From positions 1 to 64,000 of the forward strand of contig PAFH01000001.1 of the NCBI GenBank assembly GCA_002704145.1: a DNA stretch of 64,000 bases, in the 5' to 3' direction. This stretch comes from Pelagibacteraceae bacterium. GTDB taxonomy: Bacteria > Pseudomonadota > Alphaproteobacteria > Pelagibacterales > Pelagibacteraceae. The notes beneath the pieces were generated by a model that did no database searches, was not told the DNA's origin, and worked only from the letters and a program-made list of their open reading frames with translations. How positions within the stretch are numbered: the first letter of the stretch is position 1; every line of letters begins with the position of its first letter. This document shows positions 49,643 to 58,747 of this stretch, one piece after another. The position numbers and the translations under genes were made by a program.

Positions 49643-50769
49643 ATGAATAAAGAATACACATCTTTAGGGCTAATGAGCGGTACTTCTGGAGACGGGGTTG
49701 ATGCATCAATTATACTATCTGACGGAAATACTAAATTTGAAGTAATTAAAGATAAATATTTTGAGTATGACAACGACATGTATTGCAATATTCATAGTTT
49801 GAAAGAAAAGATTCAAAATACAAAAGATTTAGAGAAATTAAATAAAGAACTAAAAGAATTAGAGAGAAATATTACTTTGTTTCACGCTAAAATATTTAAA
49901 GAGTTAAACGAAAAAAATAATATTGAAATTATAGGGTTTCATGGCCAGACCATTCTTCATAGTCCTCAAAATAAAATCTCAAAACAAATTGGCGATGGAC
50001 AACTTTTATCTCAATTAGTTAAAAAAGATATTGTTTACGATTTCAGGCAAAATGATATCGAAAATGGTGGGGAGGGTGCACCCTTAACACCAATATTTCA
50101 TGAAATGATTACAGTACAAAAAAAAATTGATTTACCACTCTGTATTCTAAATATAGGAGGGATATCGAACGTCTCGATTATAAAAAAAAAAAACCAGGCT
50201 CTGTAAGTTTAATTAGTCGGGATATTGGCCCAGGAAATTGTTTAATTGATAGCTGGATTAGAAAAAACTCAGAAAAAAAATTTGATTTAGATGGGTTACT
50301 TGCTGAAAGGGGTAACAAAAATGAAATTATTCTTGAACAAGCAATCGATCTATTTTCTAATAGACCAAATCAAAATTCTTTTTCATTAGATGTTAATGAT
50401 TTTGATGTTTCATTTGCTAGGGGGCTTTCCTTAGAGGATGGTGCTAGTACATTAACAGACTTTACAGCTAAATTAATTGGAGAAGGTTTAGAACAATTAT
50501 TTTTAGAAAAAAATGTAATGATCTCAAAAATTTTAATTTGTGGAGGTGGTAGAAAAAATCAATTTTTAATTAAAAAGATAAAAGAAAATTTATCTCATAA
50601 TATTATTATTCAGTCTATAGACAATTATGGAATTAACGGTGACTTTGTGGAATCCCAAGCATTTGCCTTTCTTGCTGTCAGGTCAATAAAACAGCTTCCT
50701 ATTTCATATCCGGAGACCACTGGATGCTCCAGTCCTACAACAGGCGGAAAAATTATTTATTTTAGATAA
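49643..50769 (+). CDS. anmK: Anhydro-N-acetylmuramic acid kinase, frame broken at a 12-A run
   Basis: Phosphorylates and opens 1,6-anhydroMurNAc recovered from wall turnover. N-terminal ATP-binding GLMSGTSGDGVDASII, FHGQTILHSP, DFRQNDIENGGEGAPLTP and LNIGGISNVS; then the frame ends at 50206 and resumes one frame back at 50194 with PGSVSLISRDIGPGNCLIDSW, ending LPISYPETTGCSSPTTGG. The shift lies in the twelve A at 50182-50193; thirteen would restore 375 residues. Both halves are intact at every motif. Converges with the hydrolase gene by 8 bp. Confidence 0.88.
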
Positions 50770-51418
50770 GCGCAGTTTTTTCTTTTATATATTTTTCAAC
50801 TTCTGTAACAAGCTCCTTTTCTTTATTTCTAAAAAAATGGTTAGAGTTTTTTATTTTTGCAAATGGCACATCAACACCTTTCTGGCTTTTAATTCTATTA
50901 TCTAAATCTATAATACTATCTCTCGTCACTAGTTCATCATTGTCACTATAAATTACTTGTCCAGAAGTAGGGCAAGGGGCTAAAAATGAAAAATCATATA
51001 CATTTGGCTGGGGAGATACAGCAATGAAATGATTTACTTCTGGTCTTCGCATAATAAGTTGCATACATATCAATGAGCCAAATGAAAATCCGGAGACCCA
51101 ACACTGGCTATAATCTAAGTTTTGTCTCTCAATCCAATCCAAAGCAGCTGCAGCATCTGATAGTTCTCCTTGACCATTGTCAAAAACTCCATCACTTTTT
51201 CCCACTCCTCTAAAATTAACTTTAATTACTGAAAATCCATTATTTTGAAAAATATTATACATTAGTTGAACTATCTTGTTGTTCATTGTCCCACCATACT
51301 GAGGATGAGGATGTAAAACTATTGCAACCGGGGAACCAAATTTTGGATTTTTATAATACTTTGCCTCTAGTCTTCCCGCCGGCCCTGGTATAAAAATTTC
51401 TAAACTTTTAGGTTTCAT
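50762..51418 (-). CDS. Alpha/beta hydrolase of the dienelactone hydrolase-like group
   Basis: 218-residue alpha/beta hydrolase. Motifs: IVLHPHPQYGGTMNNK (oxyanion region), nucleophile elbow SGFSFGS (about residues 114-120), the acid region YSDNDELVT and the histidine in KNSNHFFRN. The catalytic triad therefore looks intact. Similar small cytosolic hydrolases are widespread in Proteobacteria; substrate unknown. Lies between anmK and iscR, single gene. Confidence 0.75.
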   Translation of the reverse strand: MKPKSLEIFIPGPAGRLEAKYYKNPKFGSPVAIVLHPHPQYGGTMNNKIVQLMYNIFQNNGFSVIKVNFRGVGKSDGVFDNGQGELSDAAAALDWIERQNLDYSQCWVSGFSFGSLICMQLIMRRPEVNHFIAVSPQPNVYDFSFLAPCPTSGQVIYSDNDELVTRDSIIDLDNRIKSQKGVDVPFAKIKNSNHFFRNKEKELVTEVEKYIKEKTALI

Positions 51419-51496
51419 TATTGATAATGATTATTATTAAAAAAAAAAGTATAGATTTATAACATGTTTTAACGCGACAAATTTTTTTTTTTAATC

Positions 51497-51512
51497 CTGA
51501 CTAAATAGGTAG
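51497..51512 (+). promoter_or_regulatory. Candidate IscR operator in the iscR-suf promoter
   Basis: An imperfect inverted repeat CTGACTAAATAGGTAG lies 38 bp before the iscR start. It resembles the GACT-AT rich-AGTC core of the E. coli type 1 IscR box but with a spacing one base shorter. A TATATT 51531-51536 is a good -10 element; the repeat covers where its -35 would lie, a suitable place for repression by the IscR-like protein. The leader would be only about 7 bases. All inferred from sequence alone. Confidence 0.45.
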
Positions 51513-51549
51513 GAATTCTCTCAAAACTGTTATATTACAACACTTAATT

Positions 51550-51960
51550 ATGAAGCTAACTAATAAAGGACGATATGCAGTAATGGCTATGGCTGACTTA
51601 GCGTCTAATGCTAATAACGGGCCTATCAGTCTAACAGAAATATCTGCCAGACAGAATATTTCTTTGGCATACTTAGAACAAATTTTTTTATTACTTAAAA
51701 GTAAAAAACTAGTTAGAAGCTCAAGAGGAGCTAGTGGTGGATATATTTTAGAAAAGCCAGCATCTGAAATTAAATTATCTAATATAATTCACGCTGTAGA
51801 TGAAGAAGTAAAAACACTTAATTGTAAAAAAAATTCTAAGAAAGGATGTAATAATAAAGCAACTAAATGCATTACTCATAATTTATGGGATCAACTAGAC
51901 CAACATATCAATGGATTTTTTGAAAAAGTAAAATTACAGGACTTAACAAAAGGTAACTAG
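51550..51960 (+). CDS. iscR: Rrf2-family iron-sulfur cluster regulator (IscR-like)
   Basis: 136-residue winged-helix regulator. N-terminal [18 protein letters not shown] and DNA-recognition helix [30 protein letters not shown] are typical of IscR. Three cysteines C92, C100, C107 and H110 are placed as in IscR's [2Fe-2S] ligands, though spacing is wider (C-x7-C-x6-C-x2-H instead of x5/x5/x2). It leads the suf operon, 8 bp from sufB, and presumably senses cluster status and adjusts the operon. Confidence 0.88.
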   Translation: MKLTNKGRYAVMAMADLASNANNGPISLTEISARQNISLAYLEQIFLLLKSKKLVRSSRGASGGYILEKPASEIKLSNIIHAVDEEVKTLNCKKNSKKGCNNKATKCITHNLWDQLDQHINGFFEKVKLQDLTKGN

Positions 51961-51968
51961 AAATAACA

Positions 51969-53402
51969 ATGAAAAGTGAAGAACTGAAAAATCAAGAATA
52001 TAAATACGGTTTTACTACTGATATTGAAAATATTAAAGCTCCAAAAGGACTTTCGGAACAAACTATAAAATTTATTTCGAAAATTAAAAAAGAGCCTAAA
52101 TGGATGCTAGAGTGGAGATTAAAAGCTTTTAATAGACTTAAAGTATTAAAAGAGCCTAATTGGCAGAAACCAAAGTATCCAAAAATTGATTATCAAAATC
52201 TATATTATTATTCAGCTCCTAAAAGCATGGCGGATAAGCCTAAAAGTTTAGATGAAGTAGATCCAAAACTAATTGAAACCTACAATAAACTTGGAATACC
52301 TTTAAATGAACAAAAAAAATTAAGTGGAGTTGCAGTTGATGCAGTTTTCGACTCGGTGTCAGTAGCGACAACTTTTAAAGGCGAGCTTGACAAAAAAGGG
52401 ATAATTTTTTGTCCTATATCTGAAGCAATTCAAAAACATCCAGATTTAGTAAAAAAATATCTTGGTTCTGTTATACCAATTAGTGACCACTATTTTGCTA
52501 CCCTTAATTCTGCAGTTTTTACTGATGGATCTTTTGTTTATATTCCACCAAATACTAGATGCCCCATGGAGCTTTCTACTTATTTTAGGATTAATGCTTC
52601 TGAAACAGGTCAATTCGAAAGAACTCTTATAATTGCTGATAAAGGTAGTTATGTAAGTTATTTAGAAGGTTGTACAGCTCCGATGAGAGATGAAAATCAA
52701 TTACATGCAGCTAATGTAGAATTAGTTGCTTTAGATGATGCAGAAATTAAATATTCTACTGTACAGAACTGGTATCCGGGAGACAAGGATGGTGTTGGAG
52801 GAATTTATAATTTCGTAACTAAAAGAGGAGCTTGTAGAGGAAAAAATTCTAAAATTTCATGGACACAAGTTGAAACTGGATCTGCAATTACATGGAAATA
52901 TCCTAGTTGTATTTTACAAGGAGATAATTCTGTAGGAGAATTTTACTCTATAGCAATTACAAATAACCACCAAAAGGCTGATACTGGAACAAAAATGATT
53001 CATTTAGGTAAAAATACTAAGAGTAAGATTATCTCTAAAGGTATTTCTGCAGGTAAAGCTGATAATACATATAGAGGGCTTGTGGATATAGGAGCGAGAG
53101 CTCTGAACTCTCGAAATTATACTCAATGCGACTCATTATTAATGGGTAATAAGTGTGGCGCTCACACAGTGCCTTATATTAAAAATAAAAACTCTTCTTC
53201 AACCGTAGAGCATGAAGCTACCACTTCAAAAATTAATGAGGATCAATTATTTTATTGCAACCAAAGAGGACTCGATCAAGAGGAAGCCGTAAGTTTAATA
53301 GTAAATGGTTTTTGCAAAGAAGTTTTGCAACAATTACCTATGGAATTCGCAGTTGAAGCTCAAAAATTGGTATCTATTAGTTTAGAGGGGAGCGTCGGAT
53401 AA
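51969..53402 (+). CDS. sufB: Fe-S cluster assembly protein SufB
   Basis: Scaffold core of the SufBCD complex, on which clusters form. 477 residues with [66 protein letters not shown], the beta-helix core and the C-terminal [23 protein letters not shown]. It ends 1 bp into sufC. The full iscR-sufBCDSUTA set is one operon. Confidence 0.96.
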   Translation: MKSEELKNQEYKYGFTTDIENIKAPKGLSEQTIKFISKIKKEPKWMLEWRLKAFNRLKVLKEPNWQKPKYPKIDYQNLYYYSAPKSMADKPKSLDEVDPKLIETYNKLGIPLNEQKKLSGVAVDAVFDSVSVATTFKGELDKKGIIFCPISEAIQKHPDLVKKYLGSVIPISDHYFATLNSAVFTDGSFVYIPPNTRCPMELSTYFRINASETGQFERTLIIADKGSYVSYLEGCTAPMRDENQLHAANVELVALDDAEIKYSTVQNWYPGDKDGVGGIYNFVTKRGACRGKNSKISWTQVETGSAITWKYPSCILQGDNSVGEFYSIAITNNHQKADTGTKMIHLGKNTKSKIISKGISAGKADNTYRGLVDIGARALNSRNYTQCDSLLMGNKCGAHTVPYIKNKNSSSTVEHEATTSKINEDQLFYCNQRGLDQEEAVSLIVNGFCKEVLQQLPMEFAVEAQKLVSISLEGSVG

Positions 53403-54136
53403 TGCTCCAGCTAGAAAATTTAAAAGCATCAGTCAATGATAAATCTATTTTAAATGGTTTAAATTTAAAAATAAAACCAGGAGAAGTTCATGCAATTATG
53501 GGTCCAAACGGATCGGGAAAAAGTACTTTGGCTAATATATTGTCAGGAAAGAATGGTTACGAGATAAGTGGAAGTTTAAAATATGAGGGTAAAGATCTTG
53601 AAAATATTCCTGTAGAAGAAAGAGCACAAAAAGGCATATTTCTGGCATTCCAGTACCCTTTAGAAATACCAGGAGTAAACACAACTAATTTTTTAAAAAC
53701 ATCTTTAAATACAATTAGAAAAGCAAAAGGCGAAAAGGAATTAGATACTCTATCTCTCTTGAAACTTATTAAAAAAAAAGCCTCAGAGCTAAATATTGAT
53801 GAAAAGTTTCTGTCTAGACAATTAAATGTTGGATTCTCAGGTGGCGAAAAAAAAAAAAATGAAATACTTCAAATGAAACTTTTAGAACCTAAATTAGCTA
53901 TTTTAGATGAAACTGACTCTGGTTTAGATATAGACGCGCTAAGAATTGTTGCAGATGGGGTAAATTCTCATAAAAATAAAAATAATGCTTTTTTAATTAT
54001 TACTCACTACCAAAGATTACTTGATTACATAAAGCCAGATTTCATTCATGTGTTATCAAAAGGTAAAATTGTTAAAACAGGGTGTGCTGATTTAGGCCAG
54101 GAATTAGAAAAAACAGGTTATGAAAATTTAAAATAA
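53402..54136 (+). CDS. sufC: Fe-S cluster assembly ATPase SufC
   Basis: ABC-type ATPase of SufBCD; ATP binding drives the complex. 244 residues: Walker A GPNGSGKST, Q-loop FQYPLEIPGV, signature FSGGEKKKNEI, Walker B LAILDETDSGLDIDAL, and the H-loop ITHYQRL. The signature runs over thirteen A (53847-53859), the longest A run I noted, but the frame is intact. Overlaps sufB and sufD by one base each. Confidence 0.96.
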   Translation: MLQLENLKASVNDKSILNGLNLKIKPGEVHAIMGPNGSGKSTLANILSGKNGYEISGSLKYEGKDLENIPVEERAQKGIFLAFQYPLEIPGVNTTNFLKTSLNTIRKAKGEKELDTLSLLKLIKKKASELNIDEKFLSRQLNVGFSGGEKKKNEILQMKLLEPKLAILDETDSGLDIDALRIVADGVNSHKNKNNAFLIITHYQRLLDYIKPDFIHVLSKGKIVKTGCADLGQELEKTGYENLK

Positions 54137-55377
54137 TGGAGCAAATATTTAATTTTGATTTAGAAAAAATAGATAGTTCCTCTGAAAAAGAGTTATTAGA
54201 TAGAAAAGAAAAGCTTAAACTATTCTTAGATGCAGGACTTCCAAATAAAAAAGATGAAAATTGGAAATTTACCGACCTCAACTCAATTATTAGTAAAAAT
54301 TTTAAAAAGATCGTTAACAACAATGACTTTAAATTTGATAAGCAAATTAAATTAATAGACGACTTTGAACACAATCATATTATTCTTGTTAATGGTTCTT
54401 TTAAATCAAGTGATATGAAATTTGAGGATAAAGAAAAAGTTAAAATTGAAAGTTTAAATTCCTTTGAAAACTTTAATCATCAATTAAGCAACAACCTTTC
54501 TAATTTAAATCAAGCTCTGTCATTAGGTGGATTTAATTTAGAAATAAAAGAAAATTATAAATGTAAAAAACCAATAATAATTTATAATTATTTTACTTCA
54601 AATTTAGATAATAAAATTATTAACAACTCAAATAAGATTAAACTTAGTCAAAATTCTGAATTAACTTTAGTAGAATATAATATTGGTGGAAAAAGTAAAT
54701 TTTTTAAAAATACTTTTGAAAAAGTTGATATTCAGGAAAACTCAGTATTTAAAAACATTATTGTCCAGAAAACAAGAGGTGATGGTTATTTTTACAAAAA
54801 TATATTTGGGTCACAAGGAAAAAACTCAAGCTATCAAAATTTTTTATTAACCTCTGGATTAAGATTGAATAAAGTTGAAATTGATATGAATTTAAAAAAA
54901 GAAAATAGCAATTGTTTTATTTTATCTGGATTGTGTTTAGGCAAGGGAGAACATCAAGAAATTAAAACTAGAATTAATCATCTAGCGCCAAATTGTAAAA
55001 GTTATCAAAAAATTAAAAACGTCTTAGTAAACGATGGAGTCGGAGTTTATCAAGGCAAAATATTTGTCAAAGATAACGCTCAAAAAACAGATGCCTATCA
55101 ATTAAGTAAGGCTCTCATTTTAGATGATCTGGCAGAATTTAATGCTAAACCTGAATTAGAAATATATGCGGACGATGTAAAATGCTCACATGGATCTACC
55201 TCTGGCAGCATTGATAAAGATGCTATTCATTATTTAATGACAAGAGGTATTGAGCGGTCAAAAGCAAAAAAACTTTTAATAAATGGTTTTCTCAATGAGG
55301 TTTTTGAACATGTGTCTGAAAAAGAAATAAAAACTTTTCTTATTAAAAGTGTAGAGGAACAAATTGATGGAATTTAA
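54136..55377 (+). CDS. sufD: Fe-S cluster assembly protein SufD
   Basis: Paralogue of SufB, heterodimer partner with a role in iron acquisition. 413 residues, asparagine- and lysine-rich N-terminal part, then the conserved SufBD beta-helix: YQGKIFVKDNAQKTDAYQLSKALILDDLAEFNAKPELEIYADDVKCSHGSTSGSIDKDAIHYLMTRGI. The histidine in SHGST is the family one. Overlaps sufC by 1 bp and the sufS start region by 11 bp. Confidence 0.94.
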   Translation: MEQIFNFDLEKIDSSSEKELLDRKEKLKLFLDAGLPNKKDENWKFTDLNSIISKNFKKIVNNNDFKFDKQIKLIDDFEHNHIILVNGSFKSSDMKFEDKEKVKIESLNSFENFNHQLSNNLSNLNQALSLGGFNLEIKENYKCKKPIIIYNYFTSNLDNKIINNSNKIKLSQNSELTLVEYNIGGKSKFFKNTFEKVDIQENSVFKNIIVQKTRGDGYFYKNIFGSQGKNSSYQNFLLTSGLRLNKVEIDMNLKKENSNCFILSGLCLGKGEHQEIKTRINHLAPNCKSYQKIKNVLVNDGVGVYQGKIFVKDNAQKTDAYQLSKALILDDLAEFNAKPELEIYADDVKCSHGSTSGSIDKDAIHYLMTRGIERSKAKKLLINGFLNEVFEHVSEKEIKTFLIKSVEEQIDGI

Positions 55378-56584
55378 TAATATTAAATTAAAATTCCCAA
55401 TATTTAAACAAAAGATTAAAGGAAAACCTTTAATTTACTTGGACAGCGCTAATTCTGCGCAAAAACCACAAACGGTTATAGATGAGATATCTAGATTTTA
55501 TGAAACTGAATTTTCCAATGTTGGAAGAAGCGTTCATACACTAGCCGTTAAAGCTACTAATAAATTTGAGGAAACAAGAGACATTGTGCAATCTTATATC
55601 AATGCTAAGCACAGGGAGGAGATAATTTTTACGAAAGGTGCAACTGAGGCAATCAATTTAGTAGCAACATCTTTTGGTGAAAAATATATTCAAAAAGGAG
55701 ATGAAATTCTACTTACTGAGCTCGAACACCATTCTAATTATGTACCATGGCATTATTTAAGAAAAAAGAGAGGGGTTATAATTAAATTTGCTTCTATTGA
55801 TGAAAATGGAGAAATAAATGTTGATGAGTTTAAAAAACAAATTACTGATAAAACTAAGATGATAGCTTTTACTCATATTTCTAACGTTACAGGAACAATC
55901 ATGCCTGTAAAAAAAATTATAGATTTAGCAAAATCAAAAAATATTCCTGTTTTAATTGATGGCACCCAAGGTGCTCAACATATAGGTTTAGATGTGCAGG
56001 ATTTAGATTGTGATTTTTATGCCATTTCTTGCCATAAGATGTATGGCCCAAATGGACTGGGTATTCTTTACGCAAAAAAAAAATGGGCCGAAGAATTACC
56101 TCCATATCAAGGTGGCGGTGGAATGATTAGCGAGGTTAATAAAGATAGTATCACTTACGCAGATTCTCCAACAAAATTTGAGGCTGGAACAATGCAAACT
56201 GCTGAAGTTGTAGCTTTTGCAAAATCAATAGAATTTATTCAAGATTTAGGCATAAAAAATATTGAAAATCATGAAAATAAAGTTCTTGAGTATGGTCTAG
56301 AACAACTAAAAAAAAATAATTCTGTAAATATTATTGGTAATCCAAAAAAAAGAGCTTCTATTATGTCGTTTACAATTAAAGGCATTCACCCGCATGATAT
56401 TGCAACAATTTTAGATGATGATGGTGTAGCCATAAGAGCTGGACACCACTGCTGTCAAATTTTACACAACAAACTAGGTATTCCGGCATCTGCTAGAGCT
56501 TCAATTGGAGTTTATAATAATAAGGAAGATATTGATGCATTATGTGACTCAATTAATAAATGCAAGAAAGTATTTCAGATTTAG
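55367..56584 (+). CDS. sufS: Cysteine desulfurase SufS
   Basis: PLP enzyme extracting sulfur from cysteine to supply cluster assembly. 405 residues: LDSANSAQKPQTVI, HHSNYVPW, DGTQGAQHIG, PLP lysine in CHKMYGPNG, and the persulfide cysteine in RAGHHCCQ. Type II (Suf) desulfurase. ATG at 55367 selected; a TTG one codon upstream is possible. Immediately followed by SufU, its sulfur acceptor. Confidence 0.95.
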   Translation: MEFNNIKLKFPIFKQKIKGKPLIYLDSANSAQKPQTVIDEISRFYETEFSNVGRSVHTLAVKATNKFEETRDIVQSYINAKHREEIIFTKGATEAINLVATSFGEKYIQKGDEILLTELEHHSNYVPWHYLRKKRGVIIKFASIDENGEINVDEFKKQITDKTKMIAFTHISNVTGTIMPVKKIIDLAKSKNIPVLIDGTQGAQHIGLDVQDLDCDFYAISCHKMYGPNGLGILYAKKKWAEELPPYQGGGGMISEVNKDSITYADSPTKFEAGTMQTAEVVAFAKSIEFIQDLGIKNIENHENKVLEYGLEQLKKNNSVNIIGNPKKRASIMSFTIKGIHPHDIATILDDDGVAIRAGHHCCQILHNKLGIPASARASIGVYNNKEDIDALCDSINKCKKVFQI

Positions 56585-57028
56585 ATGGAACTTAAAGAGT
56601 TATATCAAGAAATAATTTTAGATCACGCTAAACATCCCAGAAACCAAGGAAAATGTGAAGGATATAATCATGATGCTAAAGCACACAATCCTTTATGTGG
56701 TGATAAAGTCCATATCTATTTGAAACTAGATGAAGATAAAAATATTTCAGGCTTAAGTTTTGAAGGTGAGGGGTGTGCGATATCTTTAGCTTCTGCTTCA
56801 ATTCTTACAGATATATTAAAAGGTAGAGACATAAAATTTTCAAAGAAAGTTACAGATGAATTTTTAAATATGCTAAAAAACAAAACTAAAATTACTGTAA
56901 ATAGTTTGTCAGATGATCAAATAACAACTATTTCTTCTTTGTCTGGGGTCAAAGAATTTCCAATGAGAATAAAATGTGCGACGATGGCCTGGCATACTCT
57001 TTTATCTGCGTTAGAAAAAAAGGATTAA
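56585..57028 (+). CDS. sufU: SufU-type scaffold/sulfur transfer protein
   Basis: 147 residues. Cysteines in NPLCGD, GEGCAIS and MRIKCATMAW, with the aspartate of CGD, fit the SufU zinc site. 66 residues separate the second and third cysteines, matching SufU (about 61) rather than IscU (about 42), and GVKEFPMRIKCATMAWHTL resembles the SufU C-terminus. SufE is absent from the operon, consistent with SufU carrying persulfide from SufS. Follows sufS with no gap. Confidence 0.88.
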   Translation: MELKELYQEIILDHAKHPRNQGKCEGYNHDAKAHNPLCGDKVHIYLKLDEDKNISGLSFEGEGCAISLASASILTDILKGRDIKFSKKVTDEFLNMLKNKTKITVNSLSDDQITTISSLSGVKEFPMRIKCATMAWHTLLSALEKKD

Positions 57029-57030
57029 CT

Positions 57031-57333
57031 ATGGGTAGCTTAAAAGATAAAATAATTTTAGAGATCAAGAAGATTTATGACCCAGAAATACCTGTAAATA
57101 TATATGAGCTAGGATTGATTTATAAAATAGACGTAAAAAATGATAAAAAAGTGATTATTGAGATGACTTTAACAACTCCTAACTGTCCTGTAGCAGATAG
57201 TTTGCCTAAAATGGTTAAAGATAATATACTGAAGTTAGCTGAGGTTAATGACGTTGAAGTTAAATTAGTTTGGGATCCACCCTGGACTAAAGAAAAAATG
57301 TCAGAAGCTGCAAGACTGGAGTTAAATTTATGA
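57031..57333 (+). CDS. sufT: SufT-like DUF59/MIP18 protein
   Basis: 100-residue MIP18/DUF59 protein implicated in Fe-S maturation. Core YDPEIPVNIYELGLIYKIDV and TLTTPNCPVADSLP with the characteristic cysteine, then VKLVWDPPWTKEKMSEAAR. The frame is open 19 codons further upstream, inside sufU; ATG at 57031 is 2 bp after the sufU stop and gives the usual length. Overlaps sufA by 4 bp. Confidence 0.9.
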   Translation: MGSLKDKIILEIKKIYDPEIPVNIYELGLIYKIDVKNDKKVIIEMTLTTPNCPVADSLPKMVKDNILKLAEVNDVEVKLVWDPPWTKEKMSEAARLELNL

Positions 57334-57665
57334 ATGAAAAAATCATAACACTTAGTGACGACGCTGTTATCAGAATTAAAGAGATTATGTCTAAAGCGAA
57401 TAATTCAAAAATAGGAGTTAGAGTTGGAGTTAAATCAGGAGGTTGTGCAGGTATGTCATATGTTATGGAATATGCTGAGGATATCAAACCAAATGAAGAA
57501 ATCGTAGAACAAAAGGGTGTAAAAGTCTTGATTGATCCAAAAGCTATAATTTATTTATTGGGAACAGAAATGGATTATAAAAAAGAAAAATTTTCATCTC
57601 AATTCATTTTTAAAAACCCAAATGAAACAGAACGTTGTGGGTGCGGAGAGTCTTTTAAAGTTTAA
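57330..57665 (+). CDS. sufA: A-type iron-sulfur carrier (SufA/IscA-like)
   Basis: 111-residue A-type carrier that delivers clusters to target proteins. Ligand cysteines occur in GGCAGMSY and the C-terminal RCGCGESF, the expected C-x(n)-CGC arrangement. Overlaps sufT by 4 bp and ends the suf operon. Whether it is SufA, IscA or ErpA cannot be told from sequence alone; operon context favours SufA. Confidence 0.92.
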   Translation: MNEKIITLSDDAVIRIKEIMSKANNSKIGVRVGVKSGGCAGMSYVMEYAEDIKPNEEIVEQKGVKVLIDPKAIIYLLGTEMDYKKEKFSSQFIFKNPNETERCGCGESFKV

Positions 57666-57695
57666 TTATTAATTAAATTCTATTTTTACCTCACT

Positions 57696-58742
57696 ATGAA
57701 AATTGAAAAACTTTATTTGGTTGAATTATTACGCTTCCTATCAAGTATTTCAGTACTGATTTATCATTATCAAGTTTATTTTTTTCAATATAATAAATTC
57801 AATTCTATCGAAATATTAAATAATTTAAAAGACTTACCTTTTAATTTTTTTTTAATATTATTTTATAAATATGGAGATTATGGTGTTCAGATGTTTTGGT
57901 GTATCTCTGGATTTATAATATCTTATGTATATTTGGATAAAATAAAATCAGTAAGCGCAAAAAATTTTTTTATAAATAGATTTTCAAGATTATATCCTCT
58001 TCATTTATTAACTTTAGTTTTTGTATTAATTGTGCAACAGGCAAGTAACTACTTCACTGGTGATTATCAACTTTTTTATTTAAATGATTTATATCATTTT
58101 ATTTTACACTTCTTTTTTATTTCAGGATGGGGATTTGAAAAAGGGATGAGCTTTAACGAACCAATATGGAGCGTTTCACTAGAGCTGATAGCATATTTTT
58201 TATTTTTTATAATTGTTTCGAATTTAAAAAGATTAAATATAATCACTACATTAACAATTTATATAATTTTTTTTTTAATCAATAAAAACTTTTATGGATC
58301 ATCAGATAATCATGCAGACCTAATTAGTTGTTTGCAATTATTTATTTCTGGAATGATAATTTTTCAACTTTTTAAAAAGATGAAAAAAATTCATATAATT
58401 GTTTTTTCTTTGATATTATTGGTTTTATCAATTGTAGGAAATTTTAAAATATTTATGTTTTGCCCTGCTGTTTTATTAATTTTTTTAATTTCAGAGGATT
58501 ATTTTAAAAACATGATTAATAAAAAGTTTTTCTCTTTTTTAGGAAATTTAACTTATTCTTTATATTTAATACATTCACCAGTTGCCATGATAATAATGAT
58601 TTTTTTTAAATCTAATACCAATATTTATTTTAGTTATGAATTTTTCTTATTCTATTTTACATTTTTGATATTAAATGGAGCATTAATTTATTATTATGTT
58701 GAGAAAAAATTACAAAATTCTCTGAGAAAGTATCTCAAATAA
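57696..58742 (+). CDS. Acyltransferase family 3 membrane protein
   Basis: 348-residue membrane protein with about ten helices and the acyltransferase-3 (OafA/YrhL) features: conserved His in LIYHYQ (about residues 21-26), INRFSRLYPLHLL arginines, SVSLELIAYFLF and the late LIHSPVAM. This family transfers acyl groups onto sugars of surface polysaccharides. It is 30 bp after sufA, on the same strand, and nearly abuts glnA (5 bp gap). Phenylalanine/isoleucine/asparagine-rich like its neighbours. Function and target unknown. Confidence 0.8.
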   Translation: MKIEKLYLVELLRFLSSISVLIYHYQVYFFQYNKFNSIEILNNLKDLPFNFFLILFYKYGDYGVQMFWCISGFIISYVYLDKIKSVSAKNFFINRFSRLYPLHLLTLVFVLIVQQASNYFTGDYQLFYLNDLYHFILHFFFISGWGFEKGMSFNEPIWSVSLELIAYFLFFIIVSNLKRLNIITTLTIYIIFFLINKNFYGSSDNHADLISCLQLFISGMIIFQLFKKMKKIHIIVFSLILLVLSIVGNFKIFMFCPAVLLIFLISEDYFKNMINKKFFSFLGNLTYSLYLIHSPVAMIIMIFFKSNTNIYFSYEFFLFYFTFLILNGALIYYYVEKKLQNSLRKYLK

Positions 58743-58747
58743 TAACC

